Shown: positions 1-11,935, numbered from the stretch's first letter. The stretch: 64,000 nt of DNA from Chaetoderma sp. LZ-2023a (GCA_034401795.1 CM067370.1:64630439-64694438), one strand, 5' to 3'. The notes: generated by a model from the letters alone, not told the origin. Numbers and translations: made by a program.

Positions 1-373
1 AACCTGCATTTTCTTTTGTATTATTTGTGCAAGAGACAAGGAACTCGCATTTGTATGATGCAGTTGACAAACCAAAAAAGAGTGCACAGATTTTGGGTGC
101 AGATATTGTTCTACCAGATCAGTTAACTGCTCCTGATTTGAAAGTTCACCGTCAAGTACCTCTCCTTTGCACTTTTGCGACATGACAGTGTAGTGTGTAG
201 AAAAGCAAAAATTGATCAAAGATATGCAGAACTAGAGCTTCAAATGCTCTTGCCTACGCTAGGAAAACAGCCGGATTCACTGGTAAACTCACCTGCATGG
301 AAATAGACAAACCCGCAAGCAGAAAAGCGTGCGAGAACAGGCGAGCATAAAAGCTCACATGGAAAGTGGGCCT
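1..373 (+). repeat. Dispersed repeat fragment (copy also near 7,743-7,870)
   Basis: Positions 1-120 resemble 7,743-7,865 in the same orientation, sharing TTTTGCATTA-like and CGTATGATGCAGTT stretches. No coding frame is convincing. It is probably an old non-autonomous mobile element lying in, or downstream of, the last introns of the chitin-binding gene. Confidence 0.45.
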
Positions 374-560
374 TTGACCTGTAACTGCAAGCAGTTACTG
401 CGGACGGCTTCCAAGCCAGTTCACAAAGCTGCAACTAGACCACTAACATTACAATACCCGCAACAGCATGGGGGCCTATCGGGGAATGATGGAAAGTCAG
501 CAATTAAGGCTAAAGATACGATGGCTAAGTAAAATAATTCAGCAGTGTGAGGTTTAAACT
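374..560 (+). repeat. Dispersed repeat C, copy 1
   Basis: About 185 bp that recur at 1,965-2,150 in the same orientation with roughly nine in ten bases identical. Shared blocks include GACGGCTTCCAAGCCAGTT and TGGAAAGTCAGCAA. A perfect inverted motif (CTGCAAGCAGTTACTGC region) sits near its start. The short open frames across it are interrupted differently in the two copies, so it is non-coding. Confidence 0.7.
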
Positions 561-1019
561 GGTGAATAGGACAAAAAATGGTTAAAAGAATTACCAAAAT
601 CTGTCGCAAACTGGTTTGAAAACAGCAAAAAAAACCATTAAAAATATCTACAAATAGATTAAATGAACAGAAAACACAGAACATGCTCAAATGCTTTCAG
701 AAATTGTTAAAAACAGACAAAGGTGAGGAAAATCTAGTCTCAAAAGGCAGAAAATGATTAAGGAATACAGTCACAAATGAACAAAATGAGCCAAAATAAC
801 AAAAAACTGAGGAAAATGAATAATTGTGGCCAAAATAATCTCATTTGACGCTTGTGCACCAAATGATCATTTTTGATTTGACCGTTTTGCACTCTTTTGA
901 CTTTTTTCCATTCATTTGACATTATTGCACTCAAATAACCTTTTTGCCCAGATTTTACCTTTGTGGTCTCAAGTGACCCTTTTACAATCAAATGACATTA
1001 TTGCACTCAAATGACCTTT

Positions 1020-1395
1020 TGCAATTCAGCAGTAAAAGGGTTAATTGACACTTGTCATTCAGCAGTAATAGGGTTAAGTGACACTTGCTATTGAGCAGTA
1101 AAATTGCTAATTAAGACTTGTAATTTAGCAGTAAATGGGTTAATTGCACCTTGCAATTCAGCAGTAAAAGGATTAATTGCGCAATTCAGCAGTAAGAGTT
1201 AATTATGCCTTGCACTTCAGCGGTCAAAAGGTCAACTGAACTTGCAATTCAGCGCTATTGGGGCCAATTGAATCTTGTAATTCAGCAATAAAAGGGTTAA
1301 TTGTGCCTTACAATTCAGCAGTAAATGGGTTAATTGCGCCTTGCCATTCAGCACTAATAGGTTTAATTGAGCCTTGCACTTCACCAGTAAAACCC
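1020..1395 (+). repeat. Minisatellite, about 30-36 bp unit
   Basis: About ten degenerate tandem copies of a unit containing CTTGCAATTCAGCAGTAAAA then GGGTTAATTG. The preceding stretch (840-1,020) is a looser array built on CAAATGACCTTTTGCACT. The open frames here are products of the repeat. Positions 1,396-1,964 hold AT-rich sequence with nothing recognisable. Confidence 0.75.
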
Positions 1396-1964
1396 TTTTT
1401 AATTTAGTCAATATTGACAAACCACCAATTCAAATTTCCCGCCAAAAGTATTACTACATAAATAGTAGCAATTTCATTTTCAAATTTTCAAGATGTAATA
1501 GCTCGGCTGTTCATAGACCGATTCCTTTTATATTGGGGAAGCTTATGGGCATTAATCAACTGACCAAGTTCACAAAGTTTCAATGCGTTATATTCAGGAT
1601 CTTTCGAGAAATGAGCATTTCTTGAAATTATGACTTCATCAATATGGCCGCCGAACCATGTGATGTGGCAACATGTAATTCTCAAATTTTAAGCATGCCC
1701 TAGGATCATTCCGATATCCCAGGTTTCCATCCAATACAGGCAGCGGTTTCATAGAAGATTGTTAAATATGCACAAATATTTACATAAATTCAAAGATGGC
1801 CGCCAAACCAGGTGACCTAGCAACTTTCTGTAAACTTTAAAGAGGCTATGGCATAGTTACATCCTACAAAGTTTCAGTCCAGTCCACTTACCGGTATGGG
1901 AGAAGAAGACATTTAAGTTTTTGCGACGGAATGAAAAAAAAATAATAAGAATAATAATAACTAG

Positions 1965-2150
1965 ACCTGTAACTGAAAGCAGTTACTGTGGACGGCTTCC
2001 AAGCCAGTTTCCCAAAGCTGCAACTCGACCACTAACATTACCATACCCGCAAAAGCATGGGGCCTATCAGGTAATGATGGAAAGTCAGCAACTAAGGCTA
2101 AAGATACAATGGCTAAGTAAAATAATTCAGCAGTATGAGGTTAATTATGC
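1965..2150 (+). repeat. Dispersed repeat C, copy 2
   Basis: Second copy of the repeat at 374-560. It is followed directly by an (AAT)n tract, as retroposed SINE-like elements often are. Confidence 0.7.
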
Positions 2151-2169
2151 TTGATAATAATAATAATAA

Positions 2170-2222
<53 letters not shown>

Positions 2223-2318
2223 GGAACAATTACAATAGGCTTCCAGCCTGCAGTTTGGAAGCCTAATAATAATAATCGGAACAATTACAATAGGCTTCCA
2301 GCCTGCAGCTTGGATGCC

Positions 2319-2354
<36 letters not shown>

Positions 2355-2363
2355 TAATAATAA

Positions 2364-2394
<31 letters not shown>

Positions 2395-2440
2395 TGGAAC
2401 AATTAGAACAGGCTTCCAGCCTGCAGCTTGGAAGCCTAAT
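2151..2440 (+). repeat. (AAT)n tracts with three hairpin units
   Basis: (AAT)n runs are interrupted by three near-identical ~40-bp units at about 2,223-2,262, 2,279-2,320 and 2,396-2,440. Each unit reads AACAATTACAATAGGCTTCC then CAGCCTGCAG and a near-complementary GGAAGCCT. Each forms an imperfect hairpin. The pattern suggests repeated 3' tails of a SINE that ends in (AAT)n. A poly-C run follows at 2,480-2,494. Confidence 0.65.
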
Positions 2441-2570
2441 AAACAGAACGAAAACTATAGGGTGCCAAGCACTAGCTTGGCCCCCCCCCCCCCCTAATAA
2501 TGAGCACATGGCCAATAGTCGGCATGATTAAGAGAACAGACTAATAGTAATACACGTAGCACCAGCTCAC

Positions 2571-2667
2571 CATCTATGTCCACCATACTGCTGACTCCAT
2601 TCACACTAATCCCTAGACCGGTTGCGTTGTGATAGACATATACTGCTTTATTGAGGCCGATAGTTGG
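2571..2667 (-). CDS. Probable exon: end of the laminin-G-like domain
   Basis: A candidate 97-bp exon. The acceptor CGACAG ends at 2,668 after a pyrimidine-rich stretch; the donor GTGAGC begins at 2,570. In phase 0, which the exon ending at 12,056 requires, it reads without stop and contains VYVYHNATGLGISVNGV. That resembles the strand of laminin-G folds carrying the ligand-independent 'tG..l.l.vNG' hairpin. The match is short, and the intron would be over 9 kb, so this call is weaker than the other exons. Confidence 0.55.
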
Positions 2668-3022
2668 CTGTCGAAGGAAATGACAGATATATGATCATAT
2701 CAAAATTAGTTACATCGAAGACTCATTGGGGGACTGGTTGACTTGTTATGCCACCGTCAGTTGTTTCAGACAAATGCAGTCAAAAGATCACGTGACACGT
2801 TTTAGCATACGATATGTGATGTTAAGTTGTTTTTTTATTGATCCTTTGGGATAGAAATGACAATTTTGTAAATTATTTTTTACGGAAATTGCAGATCACA
2901 TTCAGTTAATGGCCGGGTAGTGGCATATGTGAAATTGTTATGTTTTGGATGCAATATTGCGGTTTACTGAGATTACAAAAGAAATGGGTTAATTTATCAT
3001 TATCGTTATCACACACTAATAA

Positions 3023-3423
3023 TTAACCCTTCTTGTGTCAACAGAGCCTGAAAGCGCAGACAATGCTATTCATATCAATATTCAAAGCCAGGCCAAGTTA
3101 AGACAATTTTGTTTTGGAAAATTTACCATTGAACTTTAGAATTATAGTTTTCAGTTGTCCTGCAAATGGACATTCCTCAAGATCAGCACTCGACTGTTAA
3201 TGGATCAATGGTCAAGAAACTTAAGTTTTCGCTTAGTCAGTGGCCATTTTTAGGCCAAGAGAAGATTATATTTGAAATTTACTACTGGAAAGACGAGCTC
3301 GGCTACCCAGCCAGATATTCTGGTGGCGAAATTAAAAAAATTGTATGCTCTTGACCTGCAAATTGACATTCGTCAAGACCATTGCAGACGTTCTTTTGGC
3401 CGGCTTGACATTTAAAGGGTTAA
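3023..3423 (+). mobile_element. MITE family A, copy 1 (TIR TTAACCCTT)
   Basis: A 401-bp element starting TTAACCCTTCTTGTGTCAAC and ending TTTAAAGGGTTAA, so its ends are inverted repeats. Inside, a GGCCAAGAGAAGA stretch and a downstream CTCTTGACCTGCAAATGGAC-like stretch are imperfect inverted copies. Six relatives lie at 5,541, 6,738, 12,807, 14,200, 47,286 and 57,236. There is no coding capacity. The flanks 2,668-3,022 and 3,424-3,663 show nothing recognisable. Confidence 0.75.
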
Positions 3424-3663
3424 GTCGACACACGATGGCTTATTTCAGGCTTTTCAGTATGATAGACGCACATAACAGCTAGCAATGTATACCATATATT
3501 TACTACTACTTACGACTAGTTGTGCTTGAGAACACGTGGTGCATGATGTCATTTGCATTCATTTACGTCACATTATGGGTTTACTCACTACATAAAGTGA
3601 ACAAAAATCTCACGTACACCAACGCCTCTATAAACGTGTAGGCACATGTATTAAGGCACACAT

Positions 3664-4068
3664 TCTAGTATTGTGTGAATAGGTGTTGCACTACATTAGG
3701 TTGTATTGCATTGCGTAATTAGCCATGCGTTTAAAAAGTATATATGATTTTAATATGGATGGAACTCATTAGAATGCGTATTTGTGCGGCGATGTATGTC
3801 ACTGCATTTTAAAGGTACTACAAGGCTTTTTCCGCACATCTATTTTAACCCTTAGTGAAATCATACAAACTCTCGTTAGAAACTTCATCCTCTCGCGAGA
3901 ATGCCTTTCGCCAGAAACTAAAAGTTATATTCATGACATTTGACCTTAAATAACCTACGTGTAAAATCGCCATGCCTAAAACGCTTCACTTTCGATGTAG
4001 TGGAATTTCTCAAGTGGTAGCGATTTTTAACGTCAACACAATTGCTTTAAAATATGCTTCTAGTGGAA
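3664..4068 (+). mobile_element. MITE family B, copy 1 (ends in TAGTGGAA)
   Basis: About 400 bp homologous to 7,095-7,474 (same orientation) and 10,909-11,294 (inverted). Shared blocks include GCGTAATTAGCC, CAAACTCTCGTT, TCTCGCGAGAATGC and TGTAGTGGAATTTCTCAAG. It ends CTTCTAGTGGAA; the left end is less clear than in copy 2. Positions 4,069-5,540 are AT-rich with no supported gene. Confidence 0.65.
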
Positions 4069-5540
4069 TCTCATCCCACGCCTCCTCCAAACCGGATACG
4101 CACATCACACGAGCGTGTGATTACGTCTGTCATGCCCACGCATAGAACCAAACTAGACACGTATTCTTTAAAAGCGTGAACTCAATAGACATTCCCCACA
4201 TTGATGTCATTACGCTGGGATTCCCCTAAATCAATGCTCAGAGCAAAACTGCTAGCTGGTACCGCCGCCAACAAGCGGCCAACAAGCTGCTGACGCGCAT
4301 TGAGTTACCTTTGCACTGAAATACACTGCAATCTAAACCGTTCCTATGATAAATTTAAATCATTATATTATTTAAATCATATATCATTGGAAAGCGCATT
4401 CAATTGCTAAAACATTAATGCCATATTTATGATATTTTTGTAATGTTTTCATTGAGTTATTTGCGTATAAAAAATAAACCATTCGACTTAGATTCATTAA
4501 ATCAAGTGGACAATAGGGGATATTTTAAAATTGCGATCAACTGGATTAAATTTTTATTAAACCATAAAAATTAATACAGAAATGTATAGAAAATTGGCTT
4601 AGCTTTCCAATGATGTATGGCTTCAAAAATATTATGAGCATAACTTTTCATATGCACTGTCTAAAGTACACTGTATCTGATTCCCATAGTAAAGTAATGC
4701 TGTTTGTGCGTAGGCTATCGCAGTTACCAGCAGGAAGCAGTATGGACAATATGCTCCGGGAAGGTATTTTCCCAAAATACGCTAATGTGGGAAAGGTCTA
4801 TTGCGGGCGGACTTATTCTTATTTATCAACAAATCTGCAGACAACGTGTATTAATAAACGGTGCGTGTTCTTAGAAATATCCAAGTGCAATTTCTGTTCA
4901 TTATGGGTGAATAAGTTGTGTTATAATATTTGTTTCCTGACGTATAACCTCATAATGTAGGATATCAATAAGCGTAATGACACGAGCGTATAATTACACA
5001 AATTACATTGGCTTAGGGTGCAAGTCATATCTTCATATACAATGTCTGAAACTTTGTTTTCATTTTTCGCTTTCTAATTGGAGCAATTGAAAAACCATCA
5101 TAAATGTCACTAAATACTCACAAAGAATGGACGGTTTGCAAACTTATCTTAAGCGCTGGAACAAGATCAAGCCACCGTATGCCTGTATCATGTTGATTTT
5201 GAAAATAATACAGGTGTTATAAATCGTTACTACTGCAATGTCTTTAAGCTCTACTATCATACAACTATCTTATAAAATGCACACAGTAATTATTAAGATC
5301 AAATGTTGACAATTTTTTAATTTATTTTAATAGGCTACAGATTTAATAAATGAATATCATATTTGATTTGGCTGAATCACAGGCTACGAAAATTACACAT
5401 TCCTGCGGTCCGGTCCGGAGCAACCACTTTACTGAAGGGCAACCCAATTTTAACACACTGGTTGCCCTCAGTGGCAACCTAGAAGATTTGTTATTTTCAG
5501 GGTCTGCATACGTACTCATGATGAGTATTTATTTAGTCTA

Positions 5541-5776
5541 TTAACTCTTTAACACTCAAATGTGTTCAAGAACATTTCAATTTTCTCATAGAAAATATCC
5601 ATTTGCAGACAAGGAATTACTTTTGAAAATTTCAACCGAAATAACTGGCTTGGTTATCGAGCCTGTCATTCCAGTGGTACATTTTCAGAAAATAGTCTCC
5701 TCTTTGTCTGCAAATGGACATGTCTCAAGACCACTTCAGAAGCATTTTTTGGTTGATATGAGTGTTAAAGGGTTAA
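5541..5776 (+). mobile_element. MITE family A, copy 2
   Basis: Begins TTAACTCTTTAACACTC and ends AGTGTTAAAGGGTTAA, with the CTGCAAATGGACATGTCTCA motif inside. It is shorter than copy 1 and looks internally deleted. Positions 5,777-6,089 hold nothing recognisable. Confidence 0.7.
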
Positions 5777-6096
5777 ATGGTTGAGTTGGTATTCACAAGG
5801 ATTCTGTTGTCTGTATAGTTTACAACAATACACATTTTCAACAGAATTGGCAGAAATGGCGCAACCTAGAAATAGTCGGGCAACCTAATTTAAATGGCAT
5901 AATTGTCCTGGGGTAACATATTATTTTTCTAATTTTCAACACCTGTACCATGCATCCATTAAGACTCAGTGGAGGAAATTGCGCTAGTCGAGAAGCCTTC
6001 ATCATACATAAATATCCTGAGGGCATATGATAAAACTATGAAATGATGTACTAGTTTAATAGAACAGTCTTTCTTATTTTAAAATCAGATCATACA

Positions 6097-6132
6097 GCCA
6101 CAGACGGACAGACAGGCAGCCAGGCAGCCAGG

Positions 6133-6196
<64 letters not shown>

Positions 6197-6248
6197 TGGA
6201 TAGATGGACAGGCAGGCAGGCAGACAGACAGACGTACAGACAGACATT
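6097..6248 (+). repeat. Compound tetranucleotide microsatellite (CAGC/CAGG/CAGA)n
   Basis: About 150 bp of tandem CAGG, CAGC and CAGA tetramers. The long open frames on the minus strand (Cys/Leu/Ser or Leu/Ala/Gly/Trp repeats) are artefacts of the repeat. Confidence 0.9.
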
Positions 6249-6514
6249 GGAGACATGTGGAGTGCAGTCCACTAGTCAAATTTCACGTTGTTTGTGTATT
6301 TAATACAGTCAAATGATTGGCCATAATATGTGATTGTCGATCGCGTATGGCGTAAAAATTAGAATTGATTTCTAATTTACATCAGCACATCAGCGATTAA
6401 CGACTCAAGATTGTTGCGCACCCATGCAGTTTAGAAGTTATCATAGACTATAATGGAAGCGTAAAATAATTTCTTAATGCATGACTCTTGCTCGCGTGAC
6501 GCTCTCATCTGGTT

Positions 6515-6612
6515 TGGTCGTGGGGTTGGGGGTGGTGGGGTGCGGGGTGGGGGTGGGGTGGGGGTGGGGGTGGGTGTGGGTGGTGGTGGTGGTGGTGGTG
6601 GTGGTGGTGTTA
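6515..6612 (+). repeat. G-rich GGGGT/GGT microsatellite
   Basis: Almost pure G/T on the plus strand, changing from GGGTGGGG-type units to (GGT)n. G runs spaced by one or two bases could fold into a G-quadruplex. Confidence 0.85.
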
Positions 6613-6737
6613 TGGACATGCCACTATTCAAGTTAATAGAAAATGAATTTAAACATGAACGCGTGCGTGTACGCACATGCACTAATTAACAGGTTTCATC
6701 CATATTAAAATTATATATACCTTTTAAATGCGTGGCT

Positions 6738-6976
6738 AATTAACGCAATCGTCAAGAAAGTTTTCGCTTAGTCAGCGTCTATTTGCAGGCCAAGAGAAGA
6801 CTATTTTTGAAAAATTCCCATTGTAGTGAATGGCTCGGTTACGGTGGCAGCCATTTTATTGGTAATCGTTAAAAATATTCTTCTCTTGGCCAGCAAATGG
6901 ACATTCCTCAAGACCCCTGCAGATGCCTCTTTGGCCGGTCCATGAAGCGTTAGGCTGACACAGGAATGGTTAAAAC
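6738..6976 (+). mobile_element. MITE family A, copy 3
   Basis: Holds both internal inverted copies clearly: TATTTGCAGGCCAAGAGAAG near 6,780 and TTCTTCTCTTGGCCAGCAAA near 6,880. The middle of the element can therefore fold into a hairpin of about 30 bp with a ~75-nt loop. The ends are less well kept than in copy 1. Confidence 0.65.
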
Positions 6977-7094
6977 ATAGGCCTTCCCACTTTCGATAAT
7001 ATACAGTATAAATACACACATATGGACACACGCACACCCTCGCATGATAATGTGTACACAAATGCATCAATGGACACCACCGTTTAGGCTCAAA

Positions 7095-7474
7095 TTCCAC
7101 TAGAGCATGAATAAGTGTTTCATTGCATAATTAGCCACGAGTTTAAAAGGTATATCTGATTTTACCATGGATGTAAGTCATTATAATGCTCAATGGCGAT
7201 GCGATTAATGTCACTATGTTTTAAAGATACTAGGAGGCTTTTTTCACACACACATTTTACACCTTTGCGAAATCTTACAAACTCTCATTTGAAACGTCAC
7301 ACTCTCGCGAGAATACATTTGGTCAGAGATTAAAATCTACATTCATGACATTTGACATTCCATACGTGCAAAAACACCATGCCTAAAATGCTGCATTTTC
7401 TTTGTAGTGGAATTCCTCAAGTCATAGCGATTTCTAATGCCAAGCAGTTGTGAACAAATATTACTTTAGTGGAA
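7095..7474 (+). mobile_element. MITE family B, copy 2 (best ends)
   Basis: Bounded by TTCCACTAGA at the left and TTTAGTGGAA at the right, i.e. short terminal inverted repeats, over 380 bp. It is homologous to copies at 3,664 and 10,909. Positions 7,475-7,900 carry another repeat resembling the window's first 370 bp. Confidence 0.7.
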
Positions 7475-7900
7475 TCTCAGCCTAGGCCCGCTTTCCATGT
7501 AAGCGATTCCGACCCTGTTTTCGCACGCTGAAATGTCAATCTAGTACATTTACATAGATGCATTTCCACATGAGCGTCTTTGCGCGCAGAGTACACGCGC
7601 GCTGAAAAATGGTTGCCCAATGCGCGATTTTACCGCACGCGTGCTGTGACTGTTGGTCTGGTGCACATGCATGTGGTCTTGCAACCAATTTGTGAAATGC
7701 ATTGTTGAATTAGCACTGTATGTAAACACAATAACGGATGTATTGGAACAAACAGGTTCTTTTGCATTATGTGCATAAAAGACAAATAACCCATATTCGT
7801 ATGATGCAGTTAACACATTTGGCAGTACAGATTCTGGGTTCACGAGATTTTGCAAAAAGGCAAGAATATGGAACATATTATCACCTAGTGCGATAACTGA
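7475..7900 (+). repeat. Dispersed repeat related to the window start
   Basis: Contains CGCTTTCCATGTAAGCGATT at its left and, at 7,743-7,865, a block matching positions 1-120 (CGTATGATGCAGTT and neighbours). A related GCTCACATGGAA motif occurs at 353 and 9,350. Probably a non-autonomous DNA element; no gene is seen. Positions 7,901-8,570 hold only AT-rich sequence and a short stretch with a typical molluscan dispersed-repeat look (8,360-8,560). Confidence 0.4.
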
Positions 7901-8949
7901 ATTTGGACAAGGACATATAAATTATCATGAATATTTTCGCATGTCAGCTGAGAAAATGGAATATTACCTTGCTTTCTTCCCCTGAAAAAAGAGTATTAAT
8001 CAAAGTGCGCAAATTAATGAAAATAAGTTCACATGTTTTACCCCACCAAACTCCAGTCAAGAAATATATACACAAGTGCAGGAAGCCTAGTATCAATAGA
8101 AACTCAACCCATTTCACCTTATGAATGACTACATCATAGAGGGCATAATTGATGCCTGGAAAATGTATGACCATTCATTACAGTAAGCAGTGACTCTATA
8201 AAAAGTTTAGGTCTCCTGAAACATAGGTGTCAAAGGTTGGCCAAAGAGGGGCCGGGGCAAAGCTAAGTGGACTAGTTACGTGATAGCCAAACAATGCACA
8301 TAAAACTAAGGTAACATTTTGTTATGTTATGTAGTTGATAACAAATATTTCAAAAATCATTATTAGCTCACATGCCCGAAGTGTCTGTGGCGTCCGTCTG
8401 TTATCCATCCGCCCGTCTGTTTCATTAACTTTTTCATTAAACAAATTTTGCTCAAGAACCGTTGTTTGGATTTCAAGTAAATTTGGCAGGAAGCATCATT
8501 TCGGTATGGAGATTCAATTGTGTTAAGATGAAACAGATTAGTCAATTTAGGTGGTAGCCATCTTGGAGTTTATGGCATGGGTGCCAGGGGTATGTGTGTG
8601 TGGGTGTGGGGTGGAGGGTGGGGGGAGGAGGGGATGGGGTGGGTGGGGTTGAAACGTGAAAGCCGCCTCTCCTCCTTGATATGTTTTCCCCCATCCCCAA
8701 TTGCCCCTTGCCAACCCAATACAAATTTGCACTTTGTCATGATTTGGAAATACGGACGATTATATGCACAGAAGATACCATACCCTATACCGTCTCTGCA
8801 GAATAGGCATACTATCCAGAATGACGCGCATGCGTAATGCACGTTTTTACTGAAGGTTATTTCTACGTTCTGACTCTCAGAGGGCCACACACACGCATGC
8901 ACACTTGGCCATCCCTCTCCACCACACACCTTGGCTACCCCACTGTCTA

Positions 8950-9199
8950 CTGCTTTGCAATATGAACAAATATTACATCGTTTCATCGTATGCATTACCA
9001 TCAACATCCATCTACCCGGCAATCTCATTCCACGTGTTGATTGTAACCAACTTGTTTTGGTCATTTTATGACACTGGGATTTGACATAATACAGGAGAGG
9101 ACGTTGCTCAAGCAGATCTATTAATTTCTGTTGTTTTGCTGTAAGCTTCAGAATCTGGATCTTACTGTTTTGAGACATTATCAGTGAATAGCAAAACAA
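8950..9199 (-). pseudogene. MADF/Myb-like DNA-binding domain fragment
   Basis: From an ATG near 9,178 the minus strand reads MSQNSKIQIL then TAKQQKLIDLLEQRPLLYYV. The latter resembles the first helix of MADF domains (LI..V..RP.LY). After a frame change near 9,090 another frame gives NTWNEIAG and VDGNAYDET, which resemble the next MADF helix (W..IA..L..d...k). These small DNA-binding domains occur in host transcription factors and in the accessory protein of PIF/Harbinger transposons. The frameshift and early stops suggest a decayed transposon gene. The downstream open frame to 8,570 runs into (GT)-rich repeat and is not part of the domain. Confidence 0.45.
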
Positions 9200-9551
9200 A
9201 AATGGTAAAAATATGCAAACCTAAAAATCCAGGACCGAAACTCTTGTTTGACTATAAATTTGCGGGAAAACACGCGATAATCTTGCGTACAGGGAAATAA
9301 ACATAAACGCTCACGAAAACGATTGCGAGAAAATCTGATCAGAAACGTTCACATGGAATTTCACAAGTAGCGATTTCTTGGCTATTATTACAACTTGGCA
9401 GCATTTTGATCAATGTTTGAGGTAGATTTGTCATGTGCTAGAGAACGAGTTCTGCTGCTGTGTTTTGGCGTGTATGTATGTGTATAGCTTTGTGCCATTC
9501 ACAATGTTGGTGAACCTCCAAATGGAGGTGAACAAAGAAAATTGTCTTGAG

Positions 9552-9682
9552 TGCAGTGCAGAGTCGAGCATTGTTGTGCAGTGCGGAGTAGACAATTGCT
9601 GTACAGTGCGGAGTCGCCCATTGCTGCACAGTTCGGAGTCGACCATTGCTGTACAGTGCGGAGTCGACCATTGCTGTACGAT
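9552..9682 (+). repeat. 24-bp minisatellite
   Basis: Five or six tandem copies of a ~24-bp unit, GCGGAGTCGACCATTGCTGT then ACAG, with a few substitutions per copy. The unit is a multiple of three, so open frames exist on both strands without being genes. Positions 9,690-10,690 show no gene, only scattered AGTGGAATTC motifs like the ends of MITE B. Confidence 0.85.
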
Positions 9683-10694
9683 AAATCTTAATGGGCCCAC
9701 AGTGACCATGCTGTTATAGCAAACATATAATAAGCAAAAAAGGAAGAAATTGAAAATGAATGTCGATCGTAAGATTCAAAACCATTAATGGAAATTTTAA
9801 AGAGTACCACTACAGGATCCGACCACAGGAGTTTAGTTGAAATTGGGTAATGAGTTATAAGGAACTGAAGCATTTTGATAATCTCTGGCAAACCTTAACA
9901 ACAATTTAAGATTTTCACAAAAACATGATCAATCAAAAATCTGAATTGAGCCCGCCACCGGAGGTTCCTGCCAAGTTTGGATAAAATATGTCAAGCCATT
10001 AAAGAGCAGTGGAATCTCAGACGTAGGTCCTAAACCCATCAGATGTGTAGTAACGTGGCTGTGCAAAACATCGATTTTCGTGTGCATGTGGATAAATTAC
10101 TGTTCACTTTATTTTTCCGCACTGCCATGTCAGTATGCATCTGGTGGGTTTAGATCCTTACTGTGTGAAAAAGCTCTCTATGGTGCTTTTGAATCGTCAT
10201 GATGTTTATGCTAAAGTCCCCTTCTAGTGGAATTCAGACAATTTAAACCAACATATACCTTTTACAGGCGATTCCAATATCGAAAATCATCACGAAACGG
10301 CTGCGAATTTGTTCTCTAATTGAACTTACACGTCAATACTACATTGCTTAATAACAGGATGGCGCTTAAAATCCTGAAACTAAGTTGAAAATACCACAAG
10401 GCATCGAAAAAGTTACCGTGATTCTTGGGCTTTTGGAATGTACGCCTAATTGTGTGTATTCTTGTGCATCACGTAACTAACATAAACCATGTAGATTTAG
10501 AAATAGTTTTATTGATATGTGACCGTTATATAGTAACAGCTAGATCACATGCATTGGCATAATATGCAATATAAACTTTTTGTTATCCCATACACTAGTG
10601 TTACATAGCGCACTATCACTGACAAACATTGCGCGCGTTTATAATATAATTGTCTGGCGATATAAGTCCGTCTTCCCATCTGACATAATTGTTG

Positions 10695-10862
10695 TATAAT
10701 ATTCGCATAATCTTATGAATTATTCGAAAATCTCTGATGAGAACCAAATAGGAACGAAATACCGTTGCTAAGGCTATTTTCCAACGATATTTCGATTATA
10801 TTTAGCTCTCATTGGACATTTTGGAATAATTCATAAGATTATAAGAATATTCGAATACAGAT
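10695..10862. repeat. Fold-back repeat, arms about 30 bp
   Basis: TATTCGCATAATCTTATGAA near 10,700 and TTCATAAGATTATAAGAATA near 10,830 are inverted copies flanking ~90 bp. It is AT-rich and probably a small fold-back element. Confidence 0.55.
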
Positions 10863-10908
10863 TTTTATATGAATAACAAACACTAATATGTTATACAACA
10901 ATTATTAG

Positions 10909-11210
10909 ATTCCACAAGCAGCGTATTTTATCGCAACTGTGTTGGTATTAAAAATCGCTACAACTTTAGAAATTCCACTACAGCGAAAATACAGCGTTTT
11001 TATACGTATTGAAGGACCAATGTAGATTATAATTTCCGGCCAAATGCATTCTCATGAGACTATGACGTTTCAAACGAGAGTTTGTATGATCTCGCGAAAG
11101 GTTATAATATGCATGCGAAAAGATGCCTCCTAGTACCTTTAAAATGTGGTGATATAAATCGTTGTTCCAATCCGCATTCTAATGAATTTCATCCATATTA
11201 AATTCATATA

Positions 11211-11252
<42 letters not shown>

Positions 11253-11294
11253 AAATGTGTAGCTAATTACGCAACACAAAACGCTCTAGTGGAA
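10909..11294 (-). mobile_element. MITE family B, copy 3 (inverted)
   Basis: Reverse-complement relative of the copies at 3,664 and 7,095. It begins GATTCCACAAGCAGCG and ends GCTCTAGTGGAA. A (TA)n tract at 11,204-11,250 has expanded inside it. Confidence 0.7.
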
Positions 11295-11314
11295 GCTGGG
11301 CTTTAGCGTGTAGA

Positions 11315-11935
11315 ATAGTGTTCGATCCGAACATTTGGATACTCAGATATTCATCCATAGGTCAATATGAATGAATATTCGCATAGCATAGAATTATTCG
11401 AATATTTATTTAAAAAATTTGACAATAGTCTTAATTTGGATTGAAAACAAAATTTCAAAATGACTGCCAAAATGTTGTTTGGTCCGATCAATATAAAGTT
11501 GGGCCAATTTCTAGGACATGAATTGACTTGATTTGCCTATTGGTTTTGAATTGGATCCAATGGTTTCGAGATACCAATAGCTGTTATAGGAATTTGCATT
11601 ATTGATATTTCAACAGTGACTACGCCTGTATCTTTATAGGATCACCCCCACGTGGGCTGGGCGTTTCCCTTGGCTCCCGAAGATGTCTGCTGATTTCGGG
11701 GCCAAAGGTAAAAGGCCAAGGGTACCCTTGAAGTCAAAGTTACCAGTTTCAATGTTTTCCAGAAACGAATGCCTTTCGAACAATTCGAATATTTATTCAT
11801 ATACCTATACGATTATTTGAATACTGATTTTCATGCGAATACCGAACACTATTGTAAGACAATTTTGTAATTTTCATGCATAATTGTCTATTTTAATGAA
11901 TATTTGCGTATTGGAATATTCGGACCGAACACTAT
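11315..11935. mobile_element. MITE family E (TIR ATAGTGTTCG.TCCGAA)
   Basis: About 620 bp bounded by ATAGTGTTCGATCCGAACAT on the left and the inverted GGAATATTCGGACCGAACAC plus TAT on the right. The terminal repeats are about 22 bp and nearly identical. Internal GAATATT-type motifs repeat the end sequence. No coding frame is seen. Confidence 0.65.

Noticed and set aside
4610..4960. 116-residue frame as a host gene
   Set aside because: No recognisable motif, AT-rich intron, no splice or promoter context.
6074..6279. Three minus-strand frames of 60-64 residues with Leu/Cys/Ala/Gly/Trp repeats
   Set aside because: They are translations of the CAGC/CAGG/CAGA microsatellite in all three frames.
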